A stretch of DNA of 64,000 bases, taken from NCBI RefSeq assembly GCF_030053895.1, contig NZ_CP125781.1:1054001-1118000 (forward strand), given 5' to 3'. The position numbers and the translations under genes are program-made. The DNA comes from Trabulsiella odontotermitis (lineage in GTDB: Bacteria; Pseudomonadota; Gammaproteobacteria; Enterobacterales; Enterobacteriaceae). The notes under the pieces are model-generated. The model worked only from the letters and a program-made list of their open reading frames with translations, was not told the DNA's origin and searched no databases. This document shows, one piece after another, positions 7,534-15,263 of the stretch. Numbering within the stretch: position 1 is the first letter of the stretch; every line of letters starts with the position of its first letter.

Positions 7534-8652
7534 ATGTCTTCATTGGAAATCAAATCAAGCAACGTTCCAGAATTTGCGCATTATCCGCCTGCAACCTCGC
7601 GTTCCGGGGAGATCGATCTTCTCAGTCTCATTGATACGTTATGGTGTGCGAAGCGGCATATTCTGTCCTGCGTTCTGGGATTCGCCTTCGCCGGGCTTCT
7701 GGTCTCTTTCCTGCTTCCGCAAAAGTGGACCAGTAACGCGGTGATTACCCCTGCGGAATCCACGCAATGGAACACCCTGCGCCAGACGCTGGTTAACCTG
7801 CAGGTGCTTGATGTGAATACCAGCATCGACCGTGGCGAGGCGTTCAGCCTGTTTATCAAAAAATTCCGTTCCCAGTTGCTGCTGGAAGAGTACATCAAGT
7901 CCACACCGATGCTCATGGAGCAGTTTGAGAACACCCAGGTTGACCCAATGGAACTCCACCGGGCGATTGTGGCAATTTCCGAGAAGATGAAAGCGGTCGA
8001 TGACAGCAGCAACAAAAAGAGCGATCCGCAACCCTATAGCTCCTGGACGCTGAGTTTTACCGCCCCCAATCCGCAGGAAGCGCAAAGCATTCTCGATGGT
8101 TACATTCAGTTTGTCGCAAAGCAGGTTGTTGAGCAGACGATGGATGACGTACGCAACGCGCTGGCGCTGAAAACCAAAACCGAGAAAGAAGCGCTCGATC
8201 TTGAACGGGCAAAACTCAACAATCTCCATGAAGCGAAAATTAAACGCCTGAATTATTCACTGGAAGTGGCGAAAGCGGCTGGCATTTCGAAGCCGGTTTT
8301 CAGCAACGGCCAGGCGGTAAAAGATGACCCTGATTTCTCCGTGTCGCTCGGCGCTGACGGTATCGCCCGTAAACTTGAAATCGAGAAATCCATTGCTGAC
8401 GTTTCTGAGCTGAACGGCAATCTGCGTAACCGGGAATATGTGTTGGAGCAACTGGAAAAACTGAATATCGAAAACGTGACCTTCCCGGTCTTCAAGTATC
8501 AGCTTTCCGCGTCAATGCCGGTGAAAAAAGACGGCCCGGGCAAATCGCTCGTTGTGCTGCTCGCCGCGCTGCTCGGGGGAATGGTAGCCTGTGGTGGCAT
8601 TCTGCTACGTCAGGCGATGAAAATGCGCGAACCGTCGCTGAAGGTGGTTTGA
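7534..8652 (+). CDS. fepE: LPS O-antigen chain-length regulator FepE (Wzz family)
   Basis: A 372-residue polysaccharide co-polymerase close to E. coli/Salmonella FepE, which sets very long O-antigen modal length together with the Wzy polymerase. The family layout is complete: a cytoplasmic N terminus, a first membrane span (about residues 47-68, ending LLPQKWTS), a long periplasmic coiled region (about 70-330) and a second span (about 336-358, with the Pro/Gly-rich motif before it). NGQAVKDDPDFSVSLGADGI is nearly unchanged from FepE. In E. coli fepE sits in the enterobactin cluster; here it occupies the place of araE between kduD and ygeA, with low-GC upstream DNA. The ribosome site is weak (CAGAG). 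It appears to be a single-gene unit. Confidence 0.92.
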   Translation: MSSLEIKSSNVPEFAHYPPATSRSGEIDLLSLIDTLWCAKRHILSCVLGFAFAGLLVSFLLPQKWTSNAVITPAESTQWNTLRQTLVNLQVLDVNTSIDRGEAFSLFIKKFRSQLLLEEYIKSTPMLMEQFENTQVDPMELHRAIVAISEKMKAVDDSSNKKSDPQPYSSWTLSFTAPNPQEAQSILDGYIQFVAKQVVEQTMDDVRNALALKTKTEKEALDLERAKLNNLHEAKIKRLNYSLEVAKAAGISKPVFSNGQAVKDDPDFSVSLGADGIARKLEIEKSIADVSELNGNLRNREYVLEQLEKLNIENVTFPVFKYQLSASMPVKKDGPGKSLVVLLAALLGGMVACGGILLRQAMKMREPSLKVV

Positions 8653-9178
8653 TTTTTGTTATGTGTACATGAGGGTGCATGAGGGTATGGAGAAGGGTTC
8701 CGTTCACCTCCATTGCTCTGCTCCTCTGAAACCACACTGCTCATTAATGCCAGGAAGATTCGCTAAAAGAAAAAATCATTAATCGCGCCGATGCCGAAGT
8801 GTGGCGGGTCCGGCCGAAAATTGCCGACGTGTTTCCGTAAGGCAGGGAAAGCCCGCAGGGATGCGGGCTTAGGGTGTGGCCTGCATGGATGCAGGCTCAC
8901 GCCCGGCCCGGCCGCCTGGAGGAATAAGCGGAGGGAACCGCGAAGCGGCAATTTTCCTGCCGGGAGCCGGGATTGTTAAGGGTGCGGCGACGAGCACCCT
9001 TAACACGTTCACAGGTATTGCGGTTTCAGAGTGGCAATACACTGGAAGTGAACGGAACCCTTCTCCAGACTCTCATATTCTCTAAAACACCAGATCCGCC
9101 GCGGCCCGGCATTTTATTCGCTGGAAAATCCTCCCTCATTTTGTTTCACTGGATGGAATGACATGGTGAGGTTTACGG
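8653..9178. other. Gene-free interval fepE-ygeA
   Basis: These 526 bases hold no supported gene. Most of the interval is the inverted-repeat element at 8677-9078. A 9-base direct repeat (CATGAGGGT at 8668 and 8678) touches its left edge. The last 100 bases should contain the ygeA promoter and a ribosome site (GTGAGG). Confidence 0.7.
8677..9078. repeat. 402-bp inverted-repeat-flanked structured element (MITE-like or ncRNA)
   Basis: The ends form a 59-bp inverted repeat, 8677-8735 against 9020-9078, with 47 of 59 positions matching and a perfect 20-base core (8688-8707 / 9048-9067). Inside is ordered dyad symmetry: an 11-bp plus 5-bp long-range stem (8810-8826 with 8946-8963); a 7-bp hairpin at 8851-8868 with loop GGGA; a 14-bp stem with one bulge at 8872-8904 with loop TGGA; a short GCGG/CCGC hairpin at 8928-8941 with AGGGAA in the loop; and a perfect 12-bp hairpin at 8974-9005. 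Small open frames here have no ribosome sites or recognisable domains. No target-site duplication was found. Origin and role are unknown to me. Confidence 0.7.
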
Positions 9179-9871
9179 ATGAAAACGATTGGATTACTGG
9201 GCGGCATGAGTTGGGAATCAACCATTCCTTATTATCGCCTGATCAATGAAGGTATTAAGCAGCAACTCGGTGGGCTGCATTCGGCGAAAATCGTGCTGCA
9301 TAGCGTCGATTTCCATGAGATTGAAGTTTGCCAGTCGAGTAATCAGTGGGATAAAGCTGGCGAGATGCTGGCCGATGCCGCGCAGGGGCTGGTAAAGGCG
9401 GGCGCCGAAGGGATTGTGCTCTGTACTAATACGATGCACAAAGTCGCAGATGCCGTTGAATCGCGCTGTGCCGTGCCTTTTTTGCATATCGCCGATGCGA
9501 CCGGGCGGGCGATTGCAAAACAGGGGATGACGCGCGTGGCGCTACTCGGCACCCGCTACACCATGGAACAGGATTTTTATCGCGGGCGGCTGGAATCCGA
9601 ATTCGGACTGGAAACGTTGATCCCCGACGCCAGCGAGCGCGAGCAGATCAACCGCATCATTTTTGAAGAGCTGTGCCTCGGCAGTTTCACGCAGCCATCA
9701 CGCGACAGGTACCTGAAAGTGATTGAACGGCTGGCGCTGCAGGGCGCGGAAGGGGTGATCTTCGGCTGCACCGAAATTGGCCTGCTGGTGCCGGTGGAAC
9801 AAAGCCCGGTGCCAGTTTTTGATACCGCAGCGATCCATGCCGCGGATGCCGTCGAATTTATGCTGTCGTAG
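9179..9871 (+). CDS. ygeA: Broad-specificity amino acid racemase YgeA
   Basis: A 230-residue member of the aspartate/glutamate racemase family, same length as E. coli YgeA, which interconverts L- and D-forms of several amino acids such as homoserine without a cofactor. The two catalytic cysteines are visible: Cys82 in IVLCTNTMHK and the Cys in FGCTEIG near residue 196. The start follows GTGAGG by seven bases. It converges on lysR with a 14-base overlap of coding ends. In E. coli ygeA lies downstream of araE; here fepE and the structured element replace araE. Confidence 0.95.
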   Translation: MKTIGLLGGMSWESTIPYYRLINEGIKQQLGGLHSAKIVLHSVDFHEIEVCQSSNQWDKAGEMLADAAQGLVKAGAEGIVLCTNTMHKVADAVESRCAVPFLHIADATGRAIAKQGMTRVALLGTRYTMEQDFYRGRLESEFGLETLIPDASEREQINRIIFEELCLGSFTQPSRDRYLKVIERLALQGAEGVIFGCTEIGLLVPVEQSPVPVFDTAAIHAADAVEFMLS

Positions 9872-10793
9872 CGTGGTTCAGCACCGCGTCCAGCGGTTGC
9901 GTGATCAACGACAGGTGAGCCTGTAAGTGCTGCGAAAAGGCCTCGACCAGCGCCGAGGCGGGTCGGTGGAGCGGGCGAATCAGGCTCACGGTAAACGGCA
10001 CCGCCACGCTGAAGCGGCGCACAACCACGCCGCTGGCGGCATAGTCGAGGGCGGTCATCGGGTTGACCACTGAGATCCCTGCGCCAGCCCGCACCAGCGA
10101 GCATACCGATGCCGCGCTGTGCGTTTCCACCACCATTCGCCGCTTCACCTGATGCTCGGTAAACAGCGAGTCAAGTAGCTGACGGTAACTGTCAGTGCGC
10201 GACAGACTGATGTAATTTTCGCCATGAAAATCCGCTGGCGTCAGCTCGGTTTTGGCCGCCAGCGGGTGATTGTGCGGTAATACGCAGACTTCATTTAGCG
10301 TCAGTAGCGGTGTGCGTTCCGTTCCGGCGGGCGTCTGTAAGGTTTCCGTTAAGCCCAGATCATGGCGCTGGGCGGAAAGCCACTCCTCCAGTAACGGCGA
10401 TTCCTGCGGCACAATTTGCAGACTTACCTCGGGATAACGCGCCAGAAAAGGCTGTAATAGCGCGGGTAAAAAGGATTGCGAAAAGACCGGCAGACAGACG
10501 ATGGAGAGTTCGCCCTGGCGAAACTCGCGCAGCCCTTCTGCGGCGCTGATGATCCTGTCGAGCCCGTACCATGAGCGCTGCACTTCCTCGAACAACCGTA
10601 GCCCTTGCACTGTTGGGTGCAGACGGCCACGCGAGCGCTCAAACAGGGTTAATCCCAGCACTTTTTCAAAGCGCGCCAGCTCACGGCTGACGGTGGGCTG
10701 CGAGGTATTCAGCAGACGCGCCGCCTCGGTCAGATTGCCCGCAGTCATCACCGCATGAAAGATTTCAATATGACGCAGGTTGACCGTCGCCAT
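9858..10793 (-). CDS. lysR: LysR, activator of lysA
   Basis: A 311-residue LysR-type regulator, the family founder: an N-terminal winged HTH (residues about 5-64, NLRHIEIFHAVMTAGNLTEA) and a C-terminal effector-binding domain. It activates lysA when diaminopimelate is present and lysine is low, and represses itself. The ATG at 10793 follows CAGGAG and matches the E. coli start; the open frame runs much further upstream to 11102, but that extension lies inside lysA and is rejected. It is divergent from lysA with 129 bases between, where the shared operator should lie. Confidence 0.96.
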   Translation of the reverse strand: MATVNLRHIEIFHAVMTAGNLTEAARLLNTSQPTVSRELARFEKVLGLTLFERSRGRLHPTVQGLRLFEEVQRSWYGLDRIISAAEGLREFRQGELSIVCLPVFSQSFLPALLQPFLARYPEVSLQIVPQESPLLEEWLSAQRHDLGLTETLQTPAGTERTPLLTLNEVCVLPHNHPLAAKTELTPADFHGENYISLSRTDSYRQLLDSLFTEHQVKRRMVVETHSAASVCSLVRAGAGISVVNPMTALDYAASGVVVRRFSVAVPFTVSLIRPLHRPASALVEAFSQHLQAHLSLITQPLDAVLNHATTA

Positions 10794-10922
10794 GGGAAAC
10801 TCCTGTGAGAACGTAATCCATATCATTTTTGCATAGACTGGCGATAAAACGATATTTTTTATTGCCTTCGTTTTATGGCGTAATCGGGAGAATTTATTAT
10901 TGATTGATACCCGGAGTTCGCC

Positions 10923-12185
10923 ATGCCACGCCCACTGTACAACACCGATACCAGCCTTAATGCAGAAAACCTGCTGCGCTTGCCCGCGGAATTTGGTTGC
11001 CCGGTCTGGGTATATGACGCGCAGATTATCCGCCAGCAAATCGCCCAGCTCAGTCAGTTTGATGTGGTGCGTTTTGCGCAGAAAGCCTGCTCCAACGTGC
11101 ATATTTTACAACTGATGCGTGAGCAGGGCGTGAAGGTGGATTCCGTGTCGCTGGGCGAAATCGAACGTGCGCTGGTGGCGGGGTTTGATCCGAAAACCCG
11201 CCCGGATGACATCGTGTTTACCGCTGACGTGCTGGATAACGAAACCCAGGCACGGGTGGCGGAGCTGGGGATCCCGGTCAACGCCGGTTCGGTGGATATG
11301 CTCGAACAACTGGGTGCCGCGTCGCCGGGACATCGCGTCTGGTTACGCATCAACCCAGGCTTCGGGCATGGTCACAGCCAGAAGACCAACACCGGCGGCG
11401 AGAACAGCAAACACGGGATCTGGCACAGCGATCTGCCGCTGGCGTTGGCGGCGATCCAACGCTATCAACTGAAGCTGGTGGGCATTCATATGCATATCGG
11501 TTCCGGCGTGGATTATGCGCATCTTGAGCAGGTATGCGGCGCGATGGTGGAACAGGTGCTTGCCTTTGGGCAGGATCTGGACGCCATCTCCGCCGGTGGC
11601 GGGCTTTCCATCCCTTATCGTGAAGGGGACGAAACCATCGACACACAGCACTACTATGGTCTGTGGAACGCCGCGCGGGAGAAAATCGCGAAGCACCTTG
11701 GTCATCCGGTGAAACTGGAGATTGAACCGGGTCGTTTCCTGGTGGCGGAAGCCGGTGTACTGGTGGCGCAGGTTCGCAGCGTGAAAACGATGGGGCGCCG
11801 TCACTTTGTGCTGATCGATGCGGGCTTTAACGATCTGATGCGCCCGGCGATGTACGGCAGTTATCACCATATTTCGGCGTTACCGGCGGATGGTCGCGAT
11901 TTGCGCCATGCGCCGCTGATTGACACCGTGGTGGCCGGACCGCTGTGCGAATCGGGGGACGTCTTTACCCAGCAGGAAGGCGGCAAAGTGGAAACCCGCC
12001 CGTTGCCCGCCGTCGTTCCGGGGGATTATCTGGTGCTGCACGATACCGGGGCGTATGGCGCGTCAATGTCATCCAACTACAACAGCCGTCCGCTGCTGCC
12101 GGAAGTGCTGTTTGACGGTGGCAAAGCGCGGTTGATCCGTCGTCGTCAGACCATTCAGGAATTGATGGCGCTGGAGCTGTTGTAA
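10923..12185 (+). CDS. lysA: Diaminopimelate decarboxylase LysA
   Basis: A 420-residue PLP enzyme, same length as E. coli LysA. It decarboxylates meso-diaminopimelate to L-lysine, the last step of lysine synthesis. The PLP-binding Lys54 is in FAQKACSN; the alanine-racemase-like barrel (about 30-280) carries HMHIGSG and EPGRFLV, and the C-terminal beta domain carries GPLCESGDVF. The ATG at 10923 follows CGGAG. It is activated by the divergent lysR. Its last 31 bases overlap the convergent LacI-type gene; in E. coli lysA faces galR here instead. Confidence 0.97.
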   Translation: MPRPLYNTDTSLNAENLLRLPAEFGCPVWVYDAQIIRQQIAQLSQFDVVRFAQKACSNVHILQLMREQGVKVDSVSLGEIERALVAGFDPKTRPDDIVFTADVLDNETQARVAELGIPVNAGSVDMLEQLGAASPGHRVWLRINPGFGHGHSQKTNTGGENSKHGIWHSDLPLALAAIQRYQLKLVGIHMHIGSGVDYAHLEQVCGAMVEQVLAFGQDLDAISAGGGLSIPYREGDETIDTQHYYGLWNAAREKIAKHLGHPVKLEIEPGRFLVAEAGVLVAQVRSVKTMGRRHFVLIDAGFNDLMRPAMYGSYHHISALPADGRDLRHAPLIDTVVAGPLCESGDVFTQQEGGKVETRPLPAVVPGDYLVLHDTGAYGASMSSNYNSRPLLPEVLFDGGKARLIRRRQTIQELMALELL

Positions 12186-13183
12186 GGCCCGACGGTCACC
12201 GAATCCCGCAGCACCAGCGTACCGGTGAACGGCGGGATCGTTTCGATCGGTTGATGGTTCGCGAGCTTAATCGCCTGTTCAATGGCCGTCACAATCATGT
12301 TGTCGATGGGCAAATAGACCGTCGACAACCCCGGCTCCAGCCATTTTGCGCTTGGCGCATCGTCGAAACCGAACAGGGAAATATCCTGCGGAATGTGCAG
12401 CCCCGCCTGGTGCAGCGCTTTTGACGCTCCCAGCGCCATGTCGTCGTTACAGGCGAAGAGGGCGCTGAAGCGGGTGTTGTCGTCCAGCAGTTCGCGGCAC
12501 AGTTCATAACCGCGCGTCATGCTGGAATCGCCGTATTTCACTTTCGCCGCATCCCACGGAATGCCGTGTTTTTTCAGCGCGTTGCGGTAACCTTCCAGAC
12601 GTGCTTTCCCGGTCGGTGTGTGAATGGGCACGGTGATGCAGGCGATGTCACGATGGCCCTGTGAGATGAGATATTCCACCGCCTGGAACGCGGCATCCTG
12701 CTGTTCGAAGAACACGCAGCGGTCTCTGGCCTGCGCCACATCGCGGTTGATCACCACCAGTGGCATCGGGATCGACTCCACCAGCGCCATGATCGCTTTT
12801 TCGCTCATGTAGCGGGTATAGAGAATGATGGCATCGCACTGCCGGTCGGCGAGCATCTGCACTGCCTGCTCTTCCCGCTCCGGAGTGTCGTGACCGTCGG
12901 TGACGATCAACTGTTTACCGTGGGATTCCGTCTGCCGCGACGCCTGTTGCAGCAAACGGCCAAAATAGAAGCCGTCGAAGGTGGAAACCACCAGGCCAAT
13001 GCTGTTGCTGGTTCGGTTAGCCAGAGATCGTGCCAGAAAGTTGGGTCGATAGCCCAGCTCCTCCATCGCCTTAAATACCTGCTGACGGGTGCTCTCTTTC
13101 ACCTGACCTGTGCCGTTCAGTACGCGGGATACGGTCGCTTTCGACACGCCAGCGCGCAGTGAGACATCCAGCATTGTTGCCAT
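12155..13183 (-). CDS. LacI-family transcriptional regulator (AscG-like)
   Basis: A 342-residue repressor-type protein: LacI HTH plus hinge (residues about 1-60, MLDVSLRAGVSKATVSRVLN) and a periplasmic-binding-protein-like sugar domain. It is most like AscG among the E. coli proteins I can recall, but far from identical. The ATG at 13183 follows CAGGGA; the longer frame to 13240 adds a non-homologous leader. It is absent from the E. coli lysA-galR junction. It has no sugar operon next to it, so its ligand and targets cannot be told from context. Its 3' end overlaps lysA by 31 bases. Confidence 0.85.
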   Translation of the reverse strand: MATMLDVSLRAGVSKATVSRVLNGTGQVKESTRQQVFKAMEELGYRPNFLARSLANRTSNSIGLVVSTFDGFYFGRLLQQASRQTESHGKQLIVTDGHDTPEREEQAVQMLADRQCDAIILYTRYMSEKAIMALVESIPMPLVVINRDVAQARDRCVFFEQQDAAFQAVEYLISQGHRDIACITVPIHTPTGKARLEGYRNALKKHGIPWDAAKVKYGDSSMTRGYELCRELLDDNTRFSALFACNDDMALGASKALHQAGLHIPQDISLFGFDDAPSAKWLEPGLSTVYLPIDNMIVTAIEQAIKLANHQPIETIPPFTGTLVLRDSVTVGPYNSSSAINS

Positions 13184-13386
13184 TGTAGATCCCTGATTCC
13201 ACGAAATGATGGATAGTCTATCACAGGCTGTCGGGCGCATAAGCCATTCCTCAAGTGTTAAAAAACGACTAAGATCACGCTTTTTGCTGTGAAATCACGG
13301 CGATGAGACGCCAAACGTCGCGATGATGGTTTCGGAAAGTTTGCTAAACTGGCCACTCTCAGACCCGCGTTTCCCCAGGAGATGAT

Positions 13387-13863
13387 GTGAAAATCCAGCC
13401 GCTTTATGACGCGCCTCACCATGCAGAGCAGGTAACCGACTGGCTCTGGCAGGCTTTCGGCGATCCGCTGCCGAGGGAATTTTTCGCCAGCATTATTCGC
13501 CACAGCCAGACGCCGGACGCGCTACCGCTAACGTTCATCGCCACCGAGGGTGACACGCTGCTGGGTACCGTGGGGCTATGGCGCTGCGATTTAATCAGCC
13601 GTCAGGATTTGTGGCCATGGATGGCGGCGTTGTATGTTGCTGAGACGGCGCGCGGTGCGGGGCTGGCGGGAAAACTTCAGCGCTACGTTATCGACTATGC
13701 CCGCGAGAAAGGTTACGCGCAGTTGCATCTGTACTCGGCCTGTCGGGATTTTTACGAGCGCTTCGGCTGGCAATACCTCGGCGATGGCCTGGATTACCCG
13801 GCCACCGCCGTGCATCTTTATCGTTACGATCTTTCGCCATCGGCAGGTGCCAGCACTGAGTGA
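13387..13863 (+). CDS. GNAT-family N-acetyltransferase
   Basis: A 158-residue acetyltransferase. The acetyl-CoA fold is visible: the beta-4 strand MAALYVAETARGAGLAGKLQ gives the R/QxxGxG/A pyrophosphate loop (RGAGLAG), and the C-terminal FYERFGWQYLG is the usual beta-5/alpha-4 segment. The GTG start at 13387 follows AGGAG at a good distance. It lies between two LacI-type regulators and its last 40 bases overlap the convergent galR. The substrate is unknown. This gene is not at the E. coli locus, so with the LacI-type gene it forms an extra pair. Confidence 0.85.
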   Translation: MKIQPLYDAPHHAEQVTDWLWQAFGDPLPREFFASIIRHSQTPDALPLTFIATEGDTLLGTVGLWRCDLISRQDLWPWMAALYVAETARGAGLAGKLQRYVIDYAREKGYAQLHLYSACRDFYERFGWQYLGDGLDYPATAVHLYRYDLSPSAGASTE

Positions 13864-14840
13864 CGGCGCACCAGCGTTGGGTTAAACAGGTGTGTCACTT
13901 CAGGTAGTGGGCGTTTCTCGGCCAGCGCCAGCGCCAGTTCAGCGGCCTGTGTCGCCATCGTGACGATCGGGTAGCGCACGGTAGTCAGACGCGGGCGCAC
14001 ATAGCGCGACACCAGCACGTCATCAAAACCAATCAGCGAAATATCACCGGGCACATCAATGCCATTATCGTTCAGCACGCCCATCGCGCCAGCGGCCATC
14101 GAGTCGTTGTAACAGGCGATAGCGGTGAAGTTTCTGCCACGGCCTAACAGTTCCATCATTGCCTGTTCGCCGCCGCTTTCGTCCGGCTCGCCGAATGTCA
14201 CCAGCCGATCCTGACATGGCAGCCCGCTCTCTTTGAGGGCGTCGTAGTAACCCTGCAGGCGATCTTCCGCATCTGAAATGGGGTGGTTGGAGCAAATGTA
14301 GCCGATGCGGGTGTGCCCTTGCTGAATCAGATGGCGGGTGGCCAGATGGGCGCCGTAGCGGTCATCGAGTGCAACGCAGCGCTTTTCAAAGCCAGGCAGA
14401 ATGCGGTTGATCAGCACCATACCGGGGATCTGTTTCATCAGGCCGATCAGTTCGTCATCGGGGATCATTTTGGCATGCACGACCAGCGCAGCGCAGCGAT
14501 GACGAATGAGCTGCTCAATAGCCTGACGCTCTTTCTGCTCATTATGGTAACCATTGCCGATCAGCAAAAAATTACCCGTGTTGTAAGCCACCTGTTCGAC
14601 GGCTTTGACCATCGCGCCAAAAAACGGGTCGGAGACGTCCCCAACGACCAGCCCAACCGTTTCTGTCGATTGCTGAGCCAGCGCGCGGGCATTGGCGTTC
14701 GGGTGGTAGCTGAGCTCTTCCATCGCCGACAATACGGCCTGCCGCGAGCTGTCGCTGGCTTTTGGAGAGTGGTTGATGACGCGGGAAACAGTGGCGACAG
14801 AAACACCTGCGAGCCTGGCTACATCCTTTATTGTCGCCAT
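13824..14840 (-). CDS. galR: Galactose repressor GalR
   Basis: A 338-residue LacI-family repressor (E. coli GalR has 343). The N terminus MATIKDVARLAGVSVATVSR is the GalR HTH, followed by a sugar-binding domain. It binds galactose and controls gal transport and metabolism genes. The ATG at 14840 matches the family start; the longer frame to 14906 has no support. A GalR-type operator lies 16 bases upstream, suggesting self-control. The coding end overlaps the GNAT gene by 40 bases. Upstream, divergently, is the sRNA omrA, as in E. coli. Confidence 0.95.
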   Translation of the reverse strand: MATIKDVARLAGVSVATVSRVINHSPKASDSSRQAVLSAMEELSYHPNANARALAQQSTETVGLVVGDVSDPFFGAMVKAVEQVAYNTGNFLLIGNGYHNEQKERQAIEQLIRHRCAALVVHAKMIPDDELIGLMKQIPGMVLINRILPGFEKRCVALDDRYGAHLATRHLIQQGHTRIGYICSNHPISDAEDRLQGYYDALKESGLPCQDRLVTFGEPDESGGEQAMMELLGRGRNFTAIACYNDSMAAGAMGVLNDNGIDVPGDISLIGFDDVLVSRYVRPRLTTVRYPIVTMATQAAELALALAEKRPLPEVTHLFNPTLVRRHSVLAPADGERS

Positions 14841-14855
14841 AGTATGCCTTCTTAT

Positions 14856-14871
14856 GGGAAAACGTTTACAC
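14856..14871. promoter_or_regulatory. GalR/GalS operator upstream of galR
   Basis: GGGAAAACGTTTACAC, read on the minus strand as GTGTAAACGTTTTCCC, has one mismatch to the GalR/GalS operator GTGNAANCGNTTNCAC. It sits 16-31 bases upstream of the galR start codon, where binding would block transcription, so autoregulation is likely. Confidence 0.65.
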
Positions 14872-15091
14872 CAACACAGTGTTACGGAAAAAGGGGCAGG
14901 GTTCAAGGGAAAGGGGTGGAACCATTGTACAAATGTGACGCCGTCGCCGTCTCTTCGGTGTAATCGTTACACGGCTCGTTAGTGGTAATTGAAACCGGGA
15001 AAAGTGAATTCAAACCTTTAGTTACACTTTGCGAAGGGCTGTTGCGAATGTTCTCTGGAGGTCTCACCGGGCGGATTGTTACTCTGATCGT

Positions 15092-15178
15092 CCCAGAGGT
15101 ATTGATTGGTGAGATTCTTCAGTACACGTTTTGTACTTTATTCTTGCACCGACCTGCGCAGACGCGCAGGTTTTTTTT
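15092..15178 (+). ncRNA. omrA: OmrA small RNA
   Basis: An 87-base RNA whose first 25 bases (beginning CCCAGAGGTATTGATTGG) match the seed of E. coli OmrA, followed by a diverged middle and a GC-rich terminator (ACCTGCGC / GCGCAGGT) with eight T residues. OmrA is an Hfq-binding sRNA induced by OmpR that represses outer-membrane protein mRNAs (ompT, cirA, fecA) and csgD. In E. coli a second copy, omrB, lies next to it between galR and aas; I see no second seed in the remaining 250 bases. Confidence 0.95.
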
Positions 15179-15263
15179 GCCCAAAAATCCGCTTGTCCGC
15201 TGCATTTCCCCGGCCTTCTCGTGTAACCTTCATTGAAATCTTCGTCAGGCAAATGGAGTTGAT

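Noticed and set aside
8763..9161. Several short open frames (62-69 codons) inside the structured element
   Set aside because: They lie over the hairpins on both strands, lack ribosome sites and show no protein features; they reflect GC-rich sequence with few stops.
10794..11102. N-terminal extension of lysR to 414 codons
   Set aside because: The extension is antisense to lysA and crosses the shared promoter; the ATG at 10793 has a ribosome site and matches LysR.
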